Assembly (NCBI GenBank): GCA_030998225.1
Contig: JAPYXD010000308.1
Location: forward strand, 6,768,001-6,832,000
From: Diplolepis rosae
Lineage: Eukaryota; Arthropoda; Insecta; Hymenoptera; Diplolepididae
DNA length: 64,000 bases
Direction of reading: 5' to 3'
Below, in pieces: positions 12,405-24,634 of this stretch. How positions within the stretch are numbered: position 1 is the first letter of the stretch; every line of letters begins with the position of its first letter. A model generated the notes under the pieces. That model was not told the origin of the DNA and made no database searches. It saw only the letters and a program-made list of their open reading frames with translations. The translations under genes and the position numbers were made by a program.

Positions 12405-12840
12405 ACTCTTCAATTATTGAAGAAAAATTCATGAAAGAATGTTAAAAAGTCCCGCAGGAATTTAATTCAAGTCATTAAATATTTATAAAGCATTATGTTA
12501 TAGGCATTAGAAAATAGTTCAGTGAAATTCTGAATTCGCAGTCGGTACTCCGCATATCGAAACTTTTTGGCAGATCGAAATGGGTAACGTAAATGAAAAC
12601 ATTTGAACATGAGATTTTAATGAAATTAACAAAGAATTATTACAATTAATGTATAATGTTTTGCAGTCAAAAATTATATCAAGGCTGTTTGTAAAATATT
12701 TCAATTTGTAAAAACTTGTTTTCAAATATAAATAATTTGAAATATACTGGTACGTTGTTAAAATATATGTCTTCAGGGTATAGAAAAGATACAGTCGATT
12801 TAATCAGACTTTTTAGCTCAGATCGGAGCTCAATCGAACA
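12405..12840 (+). repeat. Penelope-associated repeat block, copy 1 (inverted copy at 20190-20630)
   Basis: This block matches the reverse complement of about 20190-20630 along its length; gtactccgcatat and gcagatcgaaatgggtaacg are clear anchors. It lies upstream of, and in the same orientation as, the Penelope-like RT that starts near 12950, so it is probably the 5' part of that element. The coding signal here is decayed. Confidence 0.65.
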
Positions 12841-12949
12841 ACTTAATTGGAACTATTAAAACTATTTTAAATCATAATTACTATTCTAAACTAGTTTGAT
12901 TTACGTGCATATATTTATATGTCCTATTCATATTTTAAAATTTAAGGAA

Positions 12950-13793
12950 TTGATGTTGATACAACGAATACAGTTTTGGCTAGATGTTATGGCTCGAGAA
13001 AAATTCATAAGGAAAACTATCCTTTGAGAATGGTTATATTCACTATTAATACACCTACTATAATAGATTTTTAGAACAAAATTTTGATATAATACTGAAA
13101 GATTTGTTATCAAGGTCAAATTATACTGTTAGAAGTAGTTGCAAATTTCAAAATATTATTGTAAATAAGACAATACCTGATGGTTTCTTTAAATGTTGTT
13201 GCAATGTTTCCGAATATTCCGCTAGAGTTGGTAAAAAAGGCTGTTTCAGATAGATGGATGAAAGTTAAATCTCATACAAAGTTAGATGAAGAAGAGTTTC
13301 TCAAAGGATTAGATTTCATTATGAATTCTACTAAATTTAAATTTGATGGTAAATTCTATAAACAAAAGTTTCGTACTATAGGTTCTGTTATTTCTTTAAT
13401 GTTAGCTGAAATATTCATTAAAGATTTGGAAAAACCTCTCTTTGAGAGGTTGGGGTTTGTTGTGTCTTTTTATTTACGGTATGTTGATGATACCTTATTG
13501 TGTGTGCCCTTGGATAAACTGCGAACAATTATAAATACTTCTAATAACTATTACTCAAGAATTCAATTTACTCATGAAATGGAAAAGACAAAAGAATCAG
13601 TTTTTTGAACTTGGAGATAATAAAACTTGATGATGGTAAAATTATAACTAATTGGTACAGAAAGAGTACATATTCCGGTAGATTGTTAAACTTCATATTA
13701 ACTCACCCCTTCCGAAATAAAGTTGCCGTAATTAAAAATCTGGTTGACAGAGCTGTTTGTTTATCTCATAAATCATTTCATTCTGAAAATTAA
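12950..13793 (+). pseudogene. Penelope-like element (PLE) reverse transcriptase relic
   Basis: The translation shows PLE-type RT blocks in order. RCYGSRKIHKENYPLRMV near 12980 corresponds to the YGLPKIHK-type N-terminal motif. SLNVVAMFPNIPLELV near 13185 is the first catalytic block; an Asn stands where the SLDVV-type Asp is expected. FYLRYVDDTLLCVP near 13470 is the YVDD catalytic box. After a frame change at about 13605, the motifs ITNWYRKSTYSGRLLNF and HPFRNKVAVIKNLVDRAV follow, typical of the region just after the YVDD box in PLEs. Frame changes lie near 13170 and 13605, and one catalytic Asp is replaced, so it is dead. I could not see a GIY-YIG endonuclease downstream, so it may be truncated or belong to a group without it. 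Confidence 0.82.
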
Positions 13794-15735
13794 AATGTTA
13801 TCAGGAAAATTTTATTTTTGAATCATTACCCAAGAGTTGATTGCAAAACACATAAACATTAGAATTGAACAAATTAAAAGTAAATAGAGTGTGATGTTTT
13901 CTCTGAGAGGCCTTGTACATAAGGTAGTGACTAATATTTTGGAGAAGTTTGTGTGTTGGCGTTAGAGCTGGGACCAGCTGGGTTTGGATGTGTAGTCTGT
14001 GTGTGTGTGAGGGGATAATCCACAGTTGCTGATGTGGCCATGAGTTCATGCATGAAGTTGGAATGAGAGATGGTTTAACCTGTTTTTAATGCTCGAATTT
14101 ATTATGCTGGGAGGGTAATTATAGCTATAAATCAAATCCAACTAGAGAATCCTGTTACTTCATTGCAAGAAAGAAAAATCACTTGCACAACATTTACAAT
14201 TCCGCACATCTAATTCAGTTTTGTTCCAGAACAAAAAAATCTTACCCTTGTTTTCGTCATCGATATACCATTTTTATTTTAAGTTATTTAATTTTGAAAT
14301 CAGAGACATTTGCATCACTATTCACAGACTGGAGAAAACCATTCGTTCTATGGAACGAAAAATCATGCAAACCTTGCCACTAAATATTTGTTTACGTTGT
14401 TTCGAATTAAAATCTAAGAAAGCCCATCGAATTTTTCTAGCATGCAAACAAACTTGTGAATCCAAATTTGAAAGTCTCATAAAAAAAAGAAATAATATTT
14501 CAAAAAACGTAAAAAATGGTCCAGATTGTGCGCTTACTGATTCCTGGTTTACCAATCTCAATGATATTCACATATTCGTGAATTAAAAAAAATATATTCA
14601 GATCCTTTATTATGTAATTTACATGTAGGAAATTTCACATTTATTTAAGCAACAAATTTTCAAAAAGAGTAAAATCGTTATATATTTTTAAGTGTAATCG
14701 TTTGGGTTTGTATCGTTTATGTATTTTTATTTTGTAATTATTTATGGTTATTTATAAGTGAAAATATTAATAGGAAATAAATATATGCACATAAATCAAA
14801 ATCGTTTCAATTAAGTTGTTCAATTGAGTTACACAGCAAAGATATCACCTTATAGATTCGTGTTGAACAAAATTCACATATTTGTTTGCCAGGAAAAAAT
14901 GTTCATTTTTTAAAAAGAGTTTACAATAGTCAAAAAGTTGTATATACATGAATATATATCTGTGGCTTCCCGGCATAAGGACACAAGTCAATTTTTCTTC
15001 AAACTGAGAATTTATTGAAGTAATGATATTCGATTAGGCCCTTTTCATTTGGTCAGACCCAAAATCCCGAAAACTGTAACCCTCGTCCAGAAAAACGATG
15101 TGCCTATTGACACAAGACAGATCTCTGAAAAATTGTGTTCGGCATAACGACATATGTCAGCTCTCTGAAAAATTATTCCTGACATAACGATACAAGTCAT
15201 TGGCTTTGCATTTAACCTCTATTGTAATCAATTTATTTATACAAGATATCTTTAATTGTTATTGGAAATATTGGAAATATTGAAAACGTAACAACTTTTA
15301 TGAACAATCCTTTTAACACTCTGTGTTGCCGCTAATGCTATGAAATACAAATTTTAATAGCTTTTGAGGGATTTGAAAATTCATCCAAATATACCAAAAA
15401 TAAGAAAATTTGAAATTCACGTCTTTCAAAAGATTTAACATTGAATAAAATAAAAAAATTAATTTTTTTTAATTGAGACGTCTTCTTCACGATAGTTTTT
15501 TATTGTTTTTAGATTGAAAATAAAATGAAGTGAGGATTGATTCAAAGACAAATGTAAAAATAGCATAAAAATTGAATTTTTTGCAACTTGAAATTCAGGA
15601 ATTGTAAAAAAAATTTGTAGACCCTTTTTAAAACGGAAAAATTTACTTCAATCTGTAATTGTAGTGAAATAACATCGAGTTGAGGTTTCTTTATTTATTT
15701 TTTTCTTTGATAGTTATAAACTTGATATATTTATA
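13794..15735. other. AT-rich stretch, possible PLE 3' remains
   Basis: No GIY-YIG motif or other domain is visible. Three imperfect copies of a ggcataa-gacacaagtca motif occur between about 14970 and 15215. No gene supported. Confidence 0.4.
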
Positions 15736-18700
15736 CAGGGTGGACACGAGTGGGTTGCAGAATAGGGAATATAATTGGGAGTAGTTTAGTATACTAAATA
15801 CCGCCCAACATGCACTTTCGCTATTCGAAAAGATCTTTTTCAGGCGTTTTTTTGAAATTTGCGCCAGTTCGAAAGAGGTCGTGCATGTCTTGCGCATGTC
15901 TGTTCGCTTTTTGCTAGGTCGGTAATAGTGAAACCTGTCCATATTTAATTAAAATATGGTACAGGTTAGGTTTTCAAATGTCATTCTGGAAAAAATAGTA
16001 AAAATATTAAAATTAAAAATGTCATGTTTTAAAAATATTGCCGAAAGTGCGGCAGAATTTTAAACAACAGTGAGTGAATTTATTATTCAGACACACAAGT
16101 GTAAATAGTTGAAAATTGGAATCAAGTGTGACAGCAAGAAGCTCACCTTTGTAGTGTGTGATAAAAAATATAAATTTTAAACAAATAAAGAGCTTTGTTG
16201 CTCTAAAAGATTGATAAATGAGAACAGGAATAATTTATAGCATGGAGAATGGTAAGATTTTAAATTTCTATGATAAAAAATATTGAATATTTTTTTAATG
16301 TAAAATTTTCAATTACAATAATATGTTTTAAATTTTCAGAAAAATATCTACTCACTTAAAATGAAGTTAAAAAAAAAATTAAAAATTTTTAATTCGACGG
16401 GAAATTCAGTTAAGTATTTTTTATTTCACTTTCAATGATATTCTTGAAAAGAGACGTTTACTTTGTGAAATGTTTTTTTTATTTTTTAGAAAGAGTAAAA
16501 AATGAAGCAAGAGGAAAAAATAAAGGATTTAAGAACTAAACTTGTGTAGGTATTTATGTTTCTTATAAGTTGCAGTAGCAAAAGTACATTAATAATAATG
16601 TAATAATACTTTGAAATATCTTGGAGCTAAACTTATCATTCTGAACAAAATTTCAAAAACCCTCACTGATGTTTATGTAATCAAATCCTCGATAACCAAC
16701 GATTATTGTAAAAATTGTTCCCGGGACTAGAATAAAAGTTTCAAAATTCTGTAAACTGGCTCAGGAGTTTACGTTCATGTATTCTGTTAGTTCTTATACT
16801 AAAAAGTTGTAAAAAATTATTTTTTCAAATCTTCAATACTCATAGCTCATACTCATATACTCTATGTAAAAATAGTTCTGAAAAATAATTTTTTCAAAAC
16901 TTCAATACTCATAGCTTCCGTTCTAGAGTGGCCAAGTTCCAAATACACACTAAATATCACATAAATCCTTGACTGTAATTAAAATAATTGCTCTTAATTC
17001 TTCTGATTTGGTTCTCAAGTAGCTATTCCTGTCTCTCATAAGTTCCTAAAGCTATACTTTATAATTTGTCATTTTAAAAAAATTTGAAAAACCCTCACTG
17101 ATGTTTATGTAATAAAATCCTCGATAACCAACTATTATTGTAAAAATTCTTCCCGGGACTACAATTAAAGTTTCAAAATTCTGTAAAGTGTCTCAGAAGT
17201 CTTAATTCTCGTACTCTATCAGTCCTCGTAGCAAATAGTTCTGAAACATCATTTTTTCAAAACTTCAATACTCATAGCTGCCGTTTTAGAGTGGCCAAGT
17301 TCCAAATACACACAAAATATCACATAAATCCTTGACTGTAATTAAAATAATTGTTCTAAATTCTTCTAATTTGGCTCTCAAGTAGCTATTCCTGTCTCTC
17401 ATCAGTTCCTAATGCTATACTTCACAATTTGTCATTTAAAAAAAATTATGACAATGCCTACCTAGGATTTGATTACAAAAACATCAGTGAGGGCATCAAC
17501 ATTTTTTTAAAATGACAAATTATAAATTATAGCTTTAGGAAGTGATGAGAGACAGGAATAGGTACATGAGAGGCAAATTAGAAGAATTTAGAGCAATTAT
17601 TTTAATTACAGTCAAGGATTTATGTGATATTTTGTGTGTATTTGGAACTTGGCCACTCCAGAACGGCAGCTATGAGTATTGAAGTTTCGTGAAAATAATT
17701 TTTTACAACTTTTTAGTATAAGAACTAACAGAATACATGAACGTAGACTCCTGAGCCAGTTTGCAGAATTTTGAAACTTTTATTCTAGTCCCGGGAACAA
17801 TTTTTACAATAATCGTTGGTTATCAAGGATTTGATTACATAAACATCAGTGAGGGTTTTTGAAATTTTGTTCAGAATGATAAATTATAAAGTTTAGCTTC
17901 AAGATATTTCAAAGTATTATTACATTATTATTAATGTACTTTTGTAACTGCAACTTATAAGAAACATAAATACCTACACAATTTTAGTTCTTAAATCCTT
18001 TATTTTTCCCTCTTGCTTCATTTTTTACTCTTTCTGAAATAGAAAAAAAACATTTCACAAAGTAAACGTCTCTTTTCAAGAATATCATTGAAAGTGAAAT
18101 AAAAAATACTTAACTGAATTTCCCGTCGAATTAAAAATTTTTAATTTTTTTTTTAACTTCATTTTAAGTGAGTAGATATTTTTCTGAAAATTTAAAACAT
18201 ATTATTGTAATTGAAAATTTTACATTAAAAAAATATTCAATATTTTTTATCATAGAAATTTAAAATCTTACCATTCTCCATGCTATAAATTATTCCTGTT
18301 CTCATTTATCAATCTTTTAGAGTAACAAAGCTCTTTATTTATTTAAAATTTATATTTTTTATCACACACTACAAAGGTGAGCTTCTTGCTGTCACACTTG
18401 ATTCCAATTTTCAACTATTTACACTTGTGTGTCTGAATAATAAATTCACTCACTGTTGTTTAAAATTCTGCCGCACTTTCGGCAATGTTTTTAAAACATG
18501 ACACTTTTAATTTTTATATTTTTACTTTTTTTTCAAAAATGACATTTGAAAACCTAACCTGTACCATATTTAAAATTAAATATGGTCAGGTTTCACTATT
18601 ACCGACCTAGAAAAAAGCGAACAGACATGCGCAAGACATGCACGACATCTTTCGAACTGGCGCAAATTTCAAAAAAACGCCTGAAAAAGATCTTTTCGAA

Positions 18701-18788
18701 TAGCGAAAGTACATGTTGGGCGGTATTTAGTATACTAAACTACTCCCAATTATATTCCCTATTCTGCAACCCACTCGTGCCCACTCTG
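15736..18788. mobile_element. 3-kb non-coding fold-back DNA element with TA target duplication
   Basis: The left end TA-CAGGGTGGACACGAGTGGG is the inverted form of the right end cccactcgtgcccactctg-TA. The inverted match continues inward for well over 1 kb: left arm 15736 to about 17446, right arm about 17493 to 18788. The left arm is longer because it holds a tandem duplication of a block of roughly 430 bp (about 16661-17090 and 17091-17460), while the right arm has one copy. The centre is a short AT-rich loop. There is no transposase or long frame, so it is non-autonomous, probably mobilised by an unknown TA-targeting transposase. It ends exactly where the mariner relic on its right begins to be recognisable. 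Confidence 0.85.
16661..17460. repeat. Tandem duplication (about 430-bp unit, two copies) inside the fold-back left arm
   Basis: The sequence from ccctcactgatgtttatgta to gctatact-t-a-aatttgtcat occurs twice head to tail, beginning near 16661 and near 17092. The opposite arm contains one inverted copy, so duplication or loss occurred after the palindrome formed. Confidence 0.75.
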
Positions 18789-18799
18789 TATATATAGGT

Positions 18800-20004
18800 A
18801 TATACATATGTATAAGTAAATTAAATAGTCGTAAACAGTAAGTTAGTTGAAATAGTCTTTCTGGTAGAGCTCGAATACCGTTACGGTAAAAGTGTTCATC
18901 TTCTGAAGCTATCCACGAATCAAGCCGTTTTTCGATGTCTCCATATGAGCGGAACTGCTGATCAGCCAGATCATGTGCCATCGACCGGAACAAGTAATAA
19001 TCGGACGGTGCAATATCTGGGGAATACGGCGGGTGGGGTAGGACTTCCCATTTGCGCGATTCCAGGTAGGTTTTAACGAATTTGGCAACGTTAGGCCGAG
19101 CGTTGCCATGTTGTAGAATCACTTTTTTGTGCCTCTGCTCGTAGTGTGCAGAGGCACAAAAAAGTGATTCGTATCGTGGCCGTTTTTCGAGCAGTGCTCG
19201 GCTCAAACGCATCAATTGCGTTCGATACCGTTCCCCAGTGATGGTTTCGTTTGGTTTGAACAGCTCATAATAAATAACACCGAACTGGTCCCACCAAATA
19301 CAGAGCAAAACCTTCGCAGCGTGAATATTCGGCCGAGCCTTCGACGTAGAAGCCTGATCGGGCAGTCCCTATGACTTTCTTCTCTTTGACTTGCTGTAAT
19401 GAATCCATTTTTTATCACCCGTCATAGGCACGACGCTCAACGAACGAACGTCCGACGCTTCAAATCATAAAGAACCCAAGTTCCTTGATTTTGATTAATT
19501 CCCAACGCATGTAATCGCTTGGAAATGGCTTGGCAGTAACTCCTAATGCTGAAGCAAGCTGTACTTGCGTTTCGCACGGATCCTCATCGAGTAATGCCTC
19601 CAATTCAGCGTCTTCGAAGGTTTTTGTCCTTCCTTCACGTGGACGGTCGTCAACATCGAAATCACCGTCTTTGAAGCGACGTAGTCAATCACGGCACGTT
19701 GCTTCACTTAGAGCAGCATCTCCGTAAAATTTTTGGAGCTCTCGATGCGCTTGAGCCGCCGTTTTCTTCGAATGAAAGAAGAAAATCAAAACTTCCCACA
19801 AATGTCGATTATTTTGCACAAAATCAGACATTTTCACACAACCAAAAGTATATGACGCTAAAACAAAATCACTAATGTGTTAAAACGGTTTGTTTACCAT
19901 ATGTCTAAGCTTGGTTCATGACGTTTTGGATATGTCAAAATTGATCAGCACTTACTGCTGGAGCCATCTATTGACAAAAACTGGGAACATAGTTGCGCAC
20001 CTGG
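18800..20004 (-). pseudogene. Mariner transposase relic (DD34D type), 3' end truncated
   Basis: The 5' end on the minus strand is CCAGGTGCGCAAC next to TA at 20005-20006, a mariner-like terminal repeat. The decayed frame starts near 19831 (MSDFVQNNRHLWEVL) and passes through an HTH region with TFEDAELEALLDEDPCETQ. The catalytic part reads MLCIWWDQFGVIYYEL, HGNARPNVAKFVKTYL and YSPDIAPSDYYLFRSM. The second catalytic Asp (HDN in relatives) reads HGN. A direct or inverted copy of ttttttgtgcctctgc interrupts the frame near 19125-19160. Stops and frame changes are frequent. The distal terminal repeat is missing because the fold-back element's end abuts the relic. Confidence 0.82.
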
Positions 20005-20189
20005 TATACCAAAATCTTTAAATATGGTCAAATATCCAAACCTTTCATTTCCACTTATAAATTTTATTTATCATCTAATCATTAAGTATTTGGTTGTTTT
20101 GTACTATGTTTTCAAGTATTATGGTTTTATCCCAAGAAATTTAATATTAGTGGTTCTCCCCCTTTTGTATTTTCTATATTTTAATAAAG

Positions 20190-20630
20190 ATCACTAATAA
20201 AAGCTCCGATCTAAGCTGAAAGATCTGATTAAATCGTCTGAATCACTTATGAACCCTAAAGACATTTTTTTCATCAACGTGCCAATATTTCTAAAATTAT
20301 TTATGTTTGAAAACAAGTTTTTACAAATTGAAATATTTTACAAGAAGCCTTGATACAATTTTTGACTGCAAAACATTATATATTATTTATAATAATTCTT
20401 TGTTAATTTCATCGAAATCTCATGTTCAAATGTTTTCAATTACGTTACCCATTTCGATCTGCCAAAAAGTTGCCATATGCGGAGTACCGACTGCGCATTC
20501 AGAATTTCACTAAACTATTTTTTAATGCCTATAACATAATGTTTCATAAGCGTTTAATAACTGGAATTTAATTCCTACGGGATTGTTTAATATTCTTCTA
20601 TGAATTTTTCGTCAATAATTGAAGGGTCCG
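20190..20630 (-). repeat. Penelope-associated repeat block, inverted copy of 12405-12840
   Basis: Reverse-complement match to 12405-12840 along about 430 bp with scattered substitutions and small gaps. It is about 7.5 kb from its partner. It could be a second PLE insertion or one inverted end of a larger composite. Confidence 0.65.
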
Positions 20631-22230
20631 CGGTAAAAAGCGGCTAACCCGCATTTTTATAAAAATGGACTTTTTCGCATTGTCGAAAACTTTAAGATAT
20701 CCAACGCATAGAGGTTTTCAAGAAATTTCGAATTATGGAAAAACATTTTTATATCTAAAATAATCGTGATCTATGTACATTAACTCTCGGTTTTTCAGTG
20801 ATAACTAATTTTTATTTTGAAAACTAAAGAATCGCATTCTGTGGAGTTTCGAGAACATTTTAGTAAGAGAATCAGCTTGATATGTGTTAAATTGGAGGAG
20901 CGAAATGCGTCGTTGTAGCGCGAGGAATAACACTTATAGGCGCCGAAAAACCAGCGGAACAAACCATCAGTATTACTTATAAACAAAAATTGATGTTTAA
21001 ATAAAAGTAAGTTAAGTGGAGTGAAAAAGTATCGACATATAATTCATCAATAATTGTTAACAACAATTAATTTTTAACGTCCGAGTTAGGTTATCAAATA
21101 ACAAATAACACCTAAAGTGTGTGTATGAATCCATCGGACAATGTTCATTTTAAGTTACATCGACGTTTCGCCATCACTGCGATAGCATTATCATGATTTT
21201 AATCTTATGTAATGAAAATAATGATCATTGTTTTTTGTACGGTCGATTGTAGACAGAACCGATAATATTACACCTCATAATTAGTCACATTTTGAAAAAC
21301 ATTTTTACGGTCAAATATAAAAATTTAATTCACAAATATTATCAAAATAAAGTCAATTTTAGTATATGAGAGCGGGAGCACACGCTCCGCTATCAAGATA
21401 AATTAAAACGGTTTAAAACTATTTTCAAACAGTTTTAATTTATGTATCGCGTCTCTAACCGTGAACCCTTCAATTACTGAAATTTTTTATTTGGAGGTTA
21501 ATTTTAAAAACCACAAAACTATTTTTTAGTATTCCTGAACCGTTCTGCATTTTATGCTGTAAGATTCGGAAACTACATAAAAATTAATTCAGGGATCGTT
21601 TTTATCCTCGACTCTTGAAATAGTTCGTCAAAATTTAACAACTTGCCAACGAAAATATTTGGAAACCGCGTTTATTCCGAAAGTTAACAAAAAAAATGTC
21701 TTCTGTGTGTTTTAAATGTACTCAATGAGTTTGTTAAATTGTATAAATGAATTGTACGAAAAATGTGTCAATTTTTTTGGTGATTGTATCAATGTAATGA
21801 TTATCTCAAAGGTCAATTAGGGAATTAGGGTAAATTTTATTTCCTTAATTCAAAAAAGCAATATATATTTTGCCTTACAAGGAATTTTTTTACGTAGGAG
21901 GTTTTTTCATCCTGTCCTACTAACCTTTATTACGTTAATGAACCATTTGATAGTATATTGTGCAACTAGGGAAATAGATGTTTTTTCCGTGTTACAGACG
22001 ATTTTTTTCTACGGGGGGATCAACAAATAGATTTGTTTGCCCCGCAGGGGGAAATAAAGTGCACTTTATGACCCGCTAGTAGAAAAAATATATTGGGTTC
22101 ATAATATAAAACAGAAAATGTACGATATATTTTAATGTTGTCCTAGAGTTGTTTTTTTTTTCTAGAACCAGAAGTATTATAAATAGGGAAATATATTCAA
22201 AAATTTTGATTATAGATATTTTACTTCTAG
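20631..22230. other. Probable arr intron sequence, mostly AT-rich
   Basis: Holds a hammerhead-like core at 21166-21194 (listed separately) and a small hairpin near 21366 (gagcgggagcacacgctccgct). No coding sequence recognised until the arr exon at 22231. Confidence 0.45.
21166..21194 (-). ncRNA. Decayed hammerhead-ribozyme-like core
   Basis: Read on the minus strand: AUGAUAA, one unpaired base, stem II GCUAUC / GAUGGC (one G-U pair) with a 5-base loop, then GAAA. The layout matches a hammerhead core (CUGANGA, stem II, GAAA), but C3 and G8 are substituted, which should abolish cleavage. The same spacing occurs in the other two candidates of this window, which suggests common origin from Penelope-type ends. 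Confidence 0.4.
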
Positions 22231-22713
22231 GTGTGATGCAAAAACTGATAAAATTGAAACTTGTGATATGGATGGTAAAAATCGAAGAGACGTTATTACC
22301 AAAAAATTGGACCATCCTTTCGGACTCAGTTTACTTGATGATTATTTATATTGGACTGATTGGCAGAAGCGTAGTATTGAGAGAGCACATAAGTTAACTG
22401 GGAATGAGCACGAAGTAATTATCGAAAATATTCCCAATGTGATGGGTGTTAAAGCTGTTCATCTCGGTAAAGTTAGTGGTACAAACATGTGCACGAAAAA
22501 GAATGGTGGTTGTAGTCATTTGTGTCTCAATAGACCTGACGACAAATATGTTTGTGCATGTCAAATAGGATTTGAACTTACGAGAGACAACAAAACATGC
22601 GTCGTTCCAGAAGCATTTTTATTATTTGCTAGGAAACAGAATATTGGACGGATTAGCATGGAGAATACAAATAATGACAATATCATACCTGTTACTGGAC
22701 TTAAAGATGTAAC
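22231..22713 (+). CDS. arr: arrow / LRP5-6 exon: end of propeller 2, EGF2, start of propeller 3
   Basis: Arrow is the LRP5/6-type single-pass membrane co-receptor that, with Frizzled, binds Wnt ligands and recruits Axin. This exon starts after ttctag and ends before gtaagt. One base completes the previous codon, and two bases (AC) carry over. It encodes the last blades of beta-propeller 2 (CDAKTDKIETCDMDGKNR and LLDDYLYWTDWQKRSIERAH), then an EGF-like domain with six cysteines (NMCTKKNGGCSHLCLN, YVCACQIGFEL, NKTCV). It then begins propeller 3 with PEAFLLFARKQNIGRISME, which is the arrangement found at the second EGF of LRP5/6 proteins. The YWTD repeat and the NGGCSHLCL signature are intact, and no stop interrupts the frame. 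Single-copy conserved sequence between decayed transposons indicates a functional host gene. Confidence 0.93.
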
Positions 22714-23369
22714 GTAAGTAATATCTGAATACAAAATACTACAAATAAAAATGTGAAATGTGTATATACACGGTAATTCATTCAACTTGGTAAAAGGAGT
22801 GTGTGTAACAGAGGACACCAATTGAAATCATTTCTTATGGGCTAAAAGAGCTTGATAAAATATTTTGAAAATTTCAAATCGAAAAATTAGAATTTGCGAT
22901 ACAAAAATTTGTTTTTCGCAATGTTAATGTAGTTAAAATGTAATAAATTATTTTAAAACAAAAATCATAATTTGGTAGAAATTATTAAGAAAAATTTTAC
23001 CAGTAGAAAATTAATTTTACACAAATTAATTCAACCGGTATTTCAGCTGCATGGATTTCTATTAACCGTTTTTTCTCCAAACCCGCTTTCTATCTGGGTA
23101 AAAGGGTTTATCTTTTTTCATTTCATATTAAGCCCTTTTAGCCCACTAAAGATGATTCAAATCGGTGCCCTATGCCACACAAACCCCCCTTGTGAGAGAC
23201 TAAAATATCTTGATAAATATGCATAAAAATATACAAAAATAATTGGAAGCAAAAACTGTTCGCATTAACCCCTTCCCGTACCATTTAGCTCGACATAATC
23301 CGGGCCTAAGCGGTAGGGGTCAACGCGCGGGAAACAGACCAGAATGATGCTTGAAAACAGTAACAAGTA
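22714..23369. other. arr intron A, 5' part, AT-rich
   Basis: Begins with the splice donor gtaagta. No other feature seen up to the mariner-type insertion at 23370. Confidence 0.6.
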
Positions 23370-24308
23370 CAAGGTGCGTTCCAAAATAAACGAGACTGAG
23401 CTAAAATAGAAATGACAGGAGCTTTGTTCTGATCAATTGTAGTTTATTTATTCAAAATAGTGCCCTCAGGCCTCGATACACTGTTTTGCACGATCCAAAA
23501 GCTTTTCGAAAGAGTGTTTCAGGTCATTGACCGGAATGTCCTTCAGGATGTCGGTACAAGCCTTTTGGATGGCCTCTACGGACGCAAAACGTTTTCCTTT
23601 TATGGCTAAATGCAATTTTCCGAATAGGTAGAAGTCACAGGGAGCCATATCAGGCGAATACGGTGAGTGGTTGACGGATAAAATGTGATTTTTGGTCAAA
23701 AAATCAGTGATTAGCGTTGAACGATAGGCCGGCGCATTATCGTGCAAAAGGCGCCAACTGCCATTTTCACGGTATTGCGGTCTCACACGGCGAATTTTCG
23801 GTCAAAATGCGATGAATTGAATCTTTTGACATGTTTAATTCCATTGCCATGTGTCGCAAAGAAGATTTTGGCTCATTTTTTATAAATTCACGCACAATTT
23901 CAATATTACTTGCTGTAAACACGAAACTCTCCTGACCGGGATGTTCGTCGTCCTTGATGTCTTCACGACCTTCTTTGAATCGTTTAAACCACTCATGGAC
24001 ACTGGCACGGAATAAACAATTGTCACCATACACTTGTTTCATTAATTCAAACCTTTCAGTAAAAGTTTTACCAAGTTTCAAACAAAACTTAATATTCGCT
24101 CTTTGTCCGAAGTTCATTTTTCGACCGATGCTATAAACACACTGTCCCTTATAAAGCAATAACTCGGCTTCTAATTGTCCGTTGGTCATGAAATTTTGAC
24201 AGAACGTCAGTGAAGTATGTACCTTTCCAACTCCTACTCCCATCAGAAGATAGTGCCACTATAAATAGCTACTTTGAAAAAGTTTCGTTTATTTTGAAAC
24301 GCACCTTG
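23370..24308 (-). mobile_element. Mariner-family deletion derivative (0.94 kb, TA-flanked)
   Basis: Terminal inverted repeats CAAGGTGCGTTCCAAAATAA (left) and the inverted form of ttattttgaaacgcaccttg (right) are flanked by TA. On the minus strand it encodes an N-terminal HTH part (MNFGQRANIKFCLKLGK; VHEWFKRFKEGREDIKDDEH) and, after an internal deletion with a frame change, the C-terminal catalytic part with LLHDNAPAYRSTLITDFL and YSPDMAPCDFYLFGKL. The segment that should carry the first catalytic Asp (TGDE-type) is gone. The termini look intact, so it could in principle have been mobilised in trans as a mid-size non-autonomous copy. Confidence 0.85.
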
Positions 24309-24634
24309 TATTTCCCAAAATATGTTATCAAATATAATAGAAAATAGCTCTAATAATCCTGGGTCCTCGCTTAAATTATTTGAAATAGATGCTTTTATGT
24401 CATGAGTTTCAGAATATTTCCAAATTATTCGCGTGTTTTTCACTTTCTGCCAAATCCATGATTGATGCTTGGCCCGATTTTCAGTTCACGAGTCCTACAC
24501 GGAGAAAAGAACGCATTGCTGACGCGTGCACGGGACACGATTCAGACGTGTTCCTTATTAAATATGGCATTGGACCCGTGGTGTCAACGGGCTGACACGG
24601 CTCATGCATTTCCGCGCATGGAACAGCCATGCAC
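24309..24634. other. arr intron A stretch, becoming GC-rich
   Basis: From about 24480 the sequence becomes GC-rich and includes tacacggagaaaagaacgc and cgtgcacgggac, which resemble blocks in the arms of the inverted repeat at 9481-11434 (tacacggagagaagagaacg, gtgcacgggac). It may be a diverged relative. Confidence 0.45.

Noticed and set aside
14221..14586. 121-codon plus-strand frame downstream of the Penelope-like RT, considered as GIY-YIG endonuclease
   Set aside because: No GIY or YIG pair and no conserved Arg/Glu pattern could be seen. It lacks support as a PLE endonuclease.
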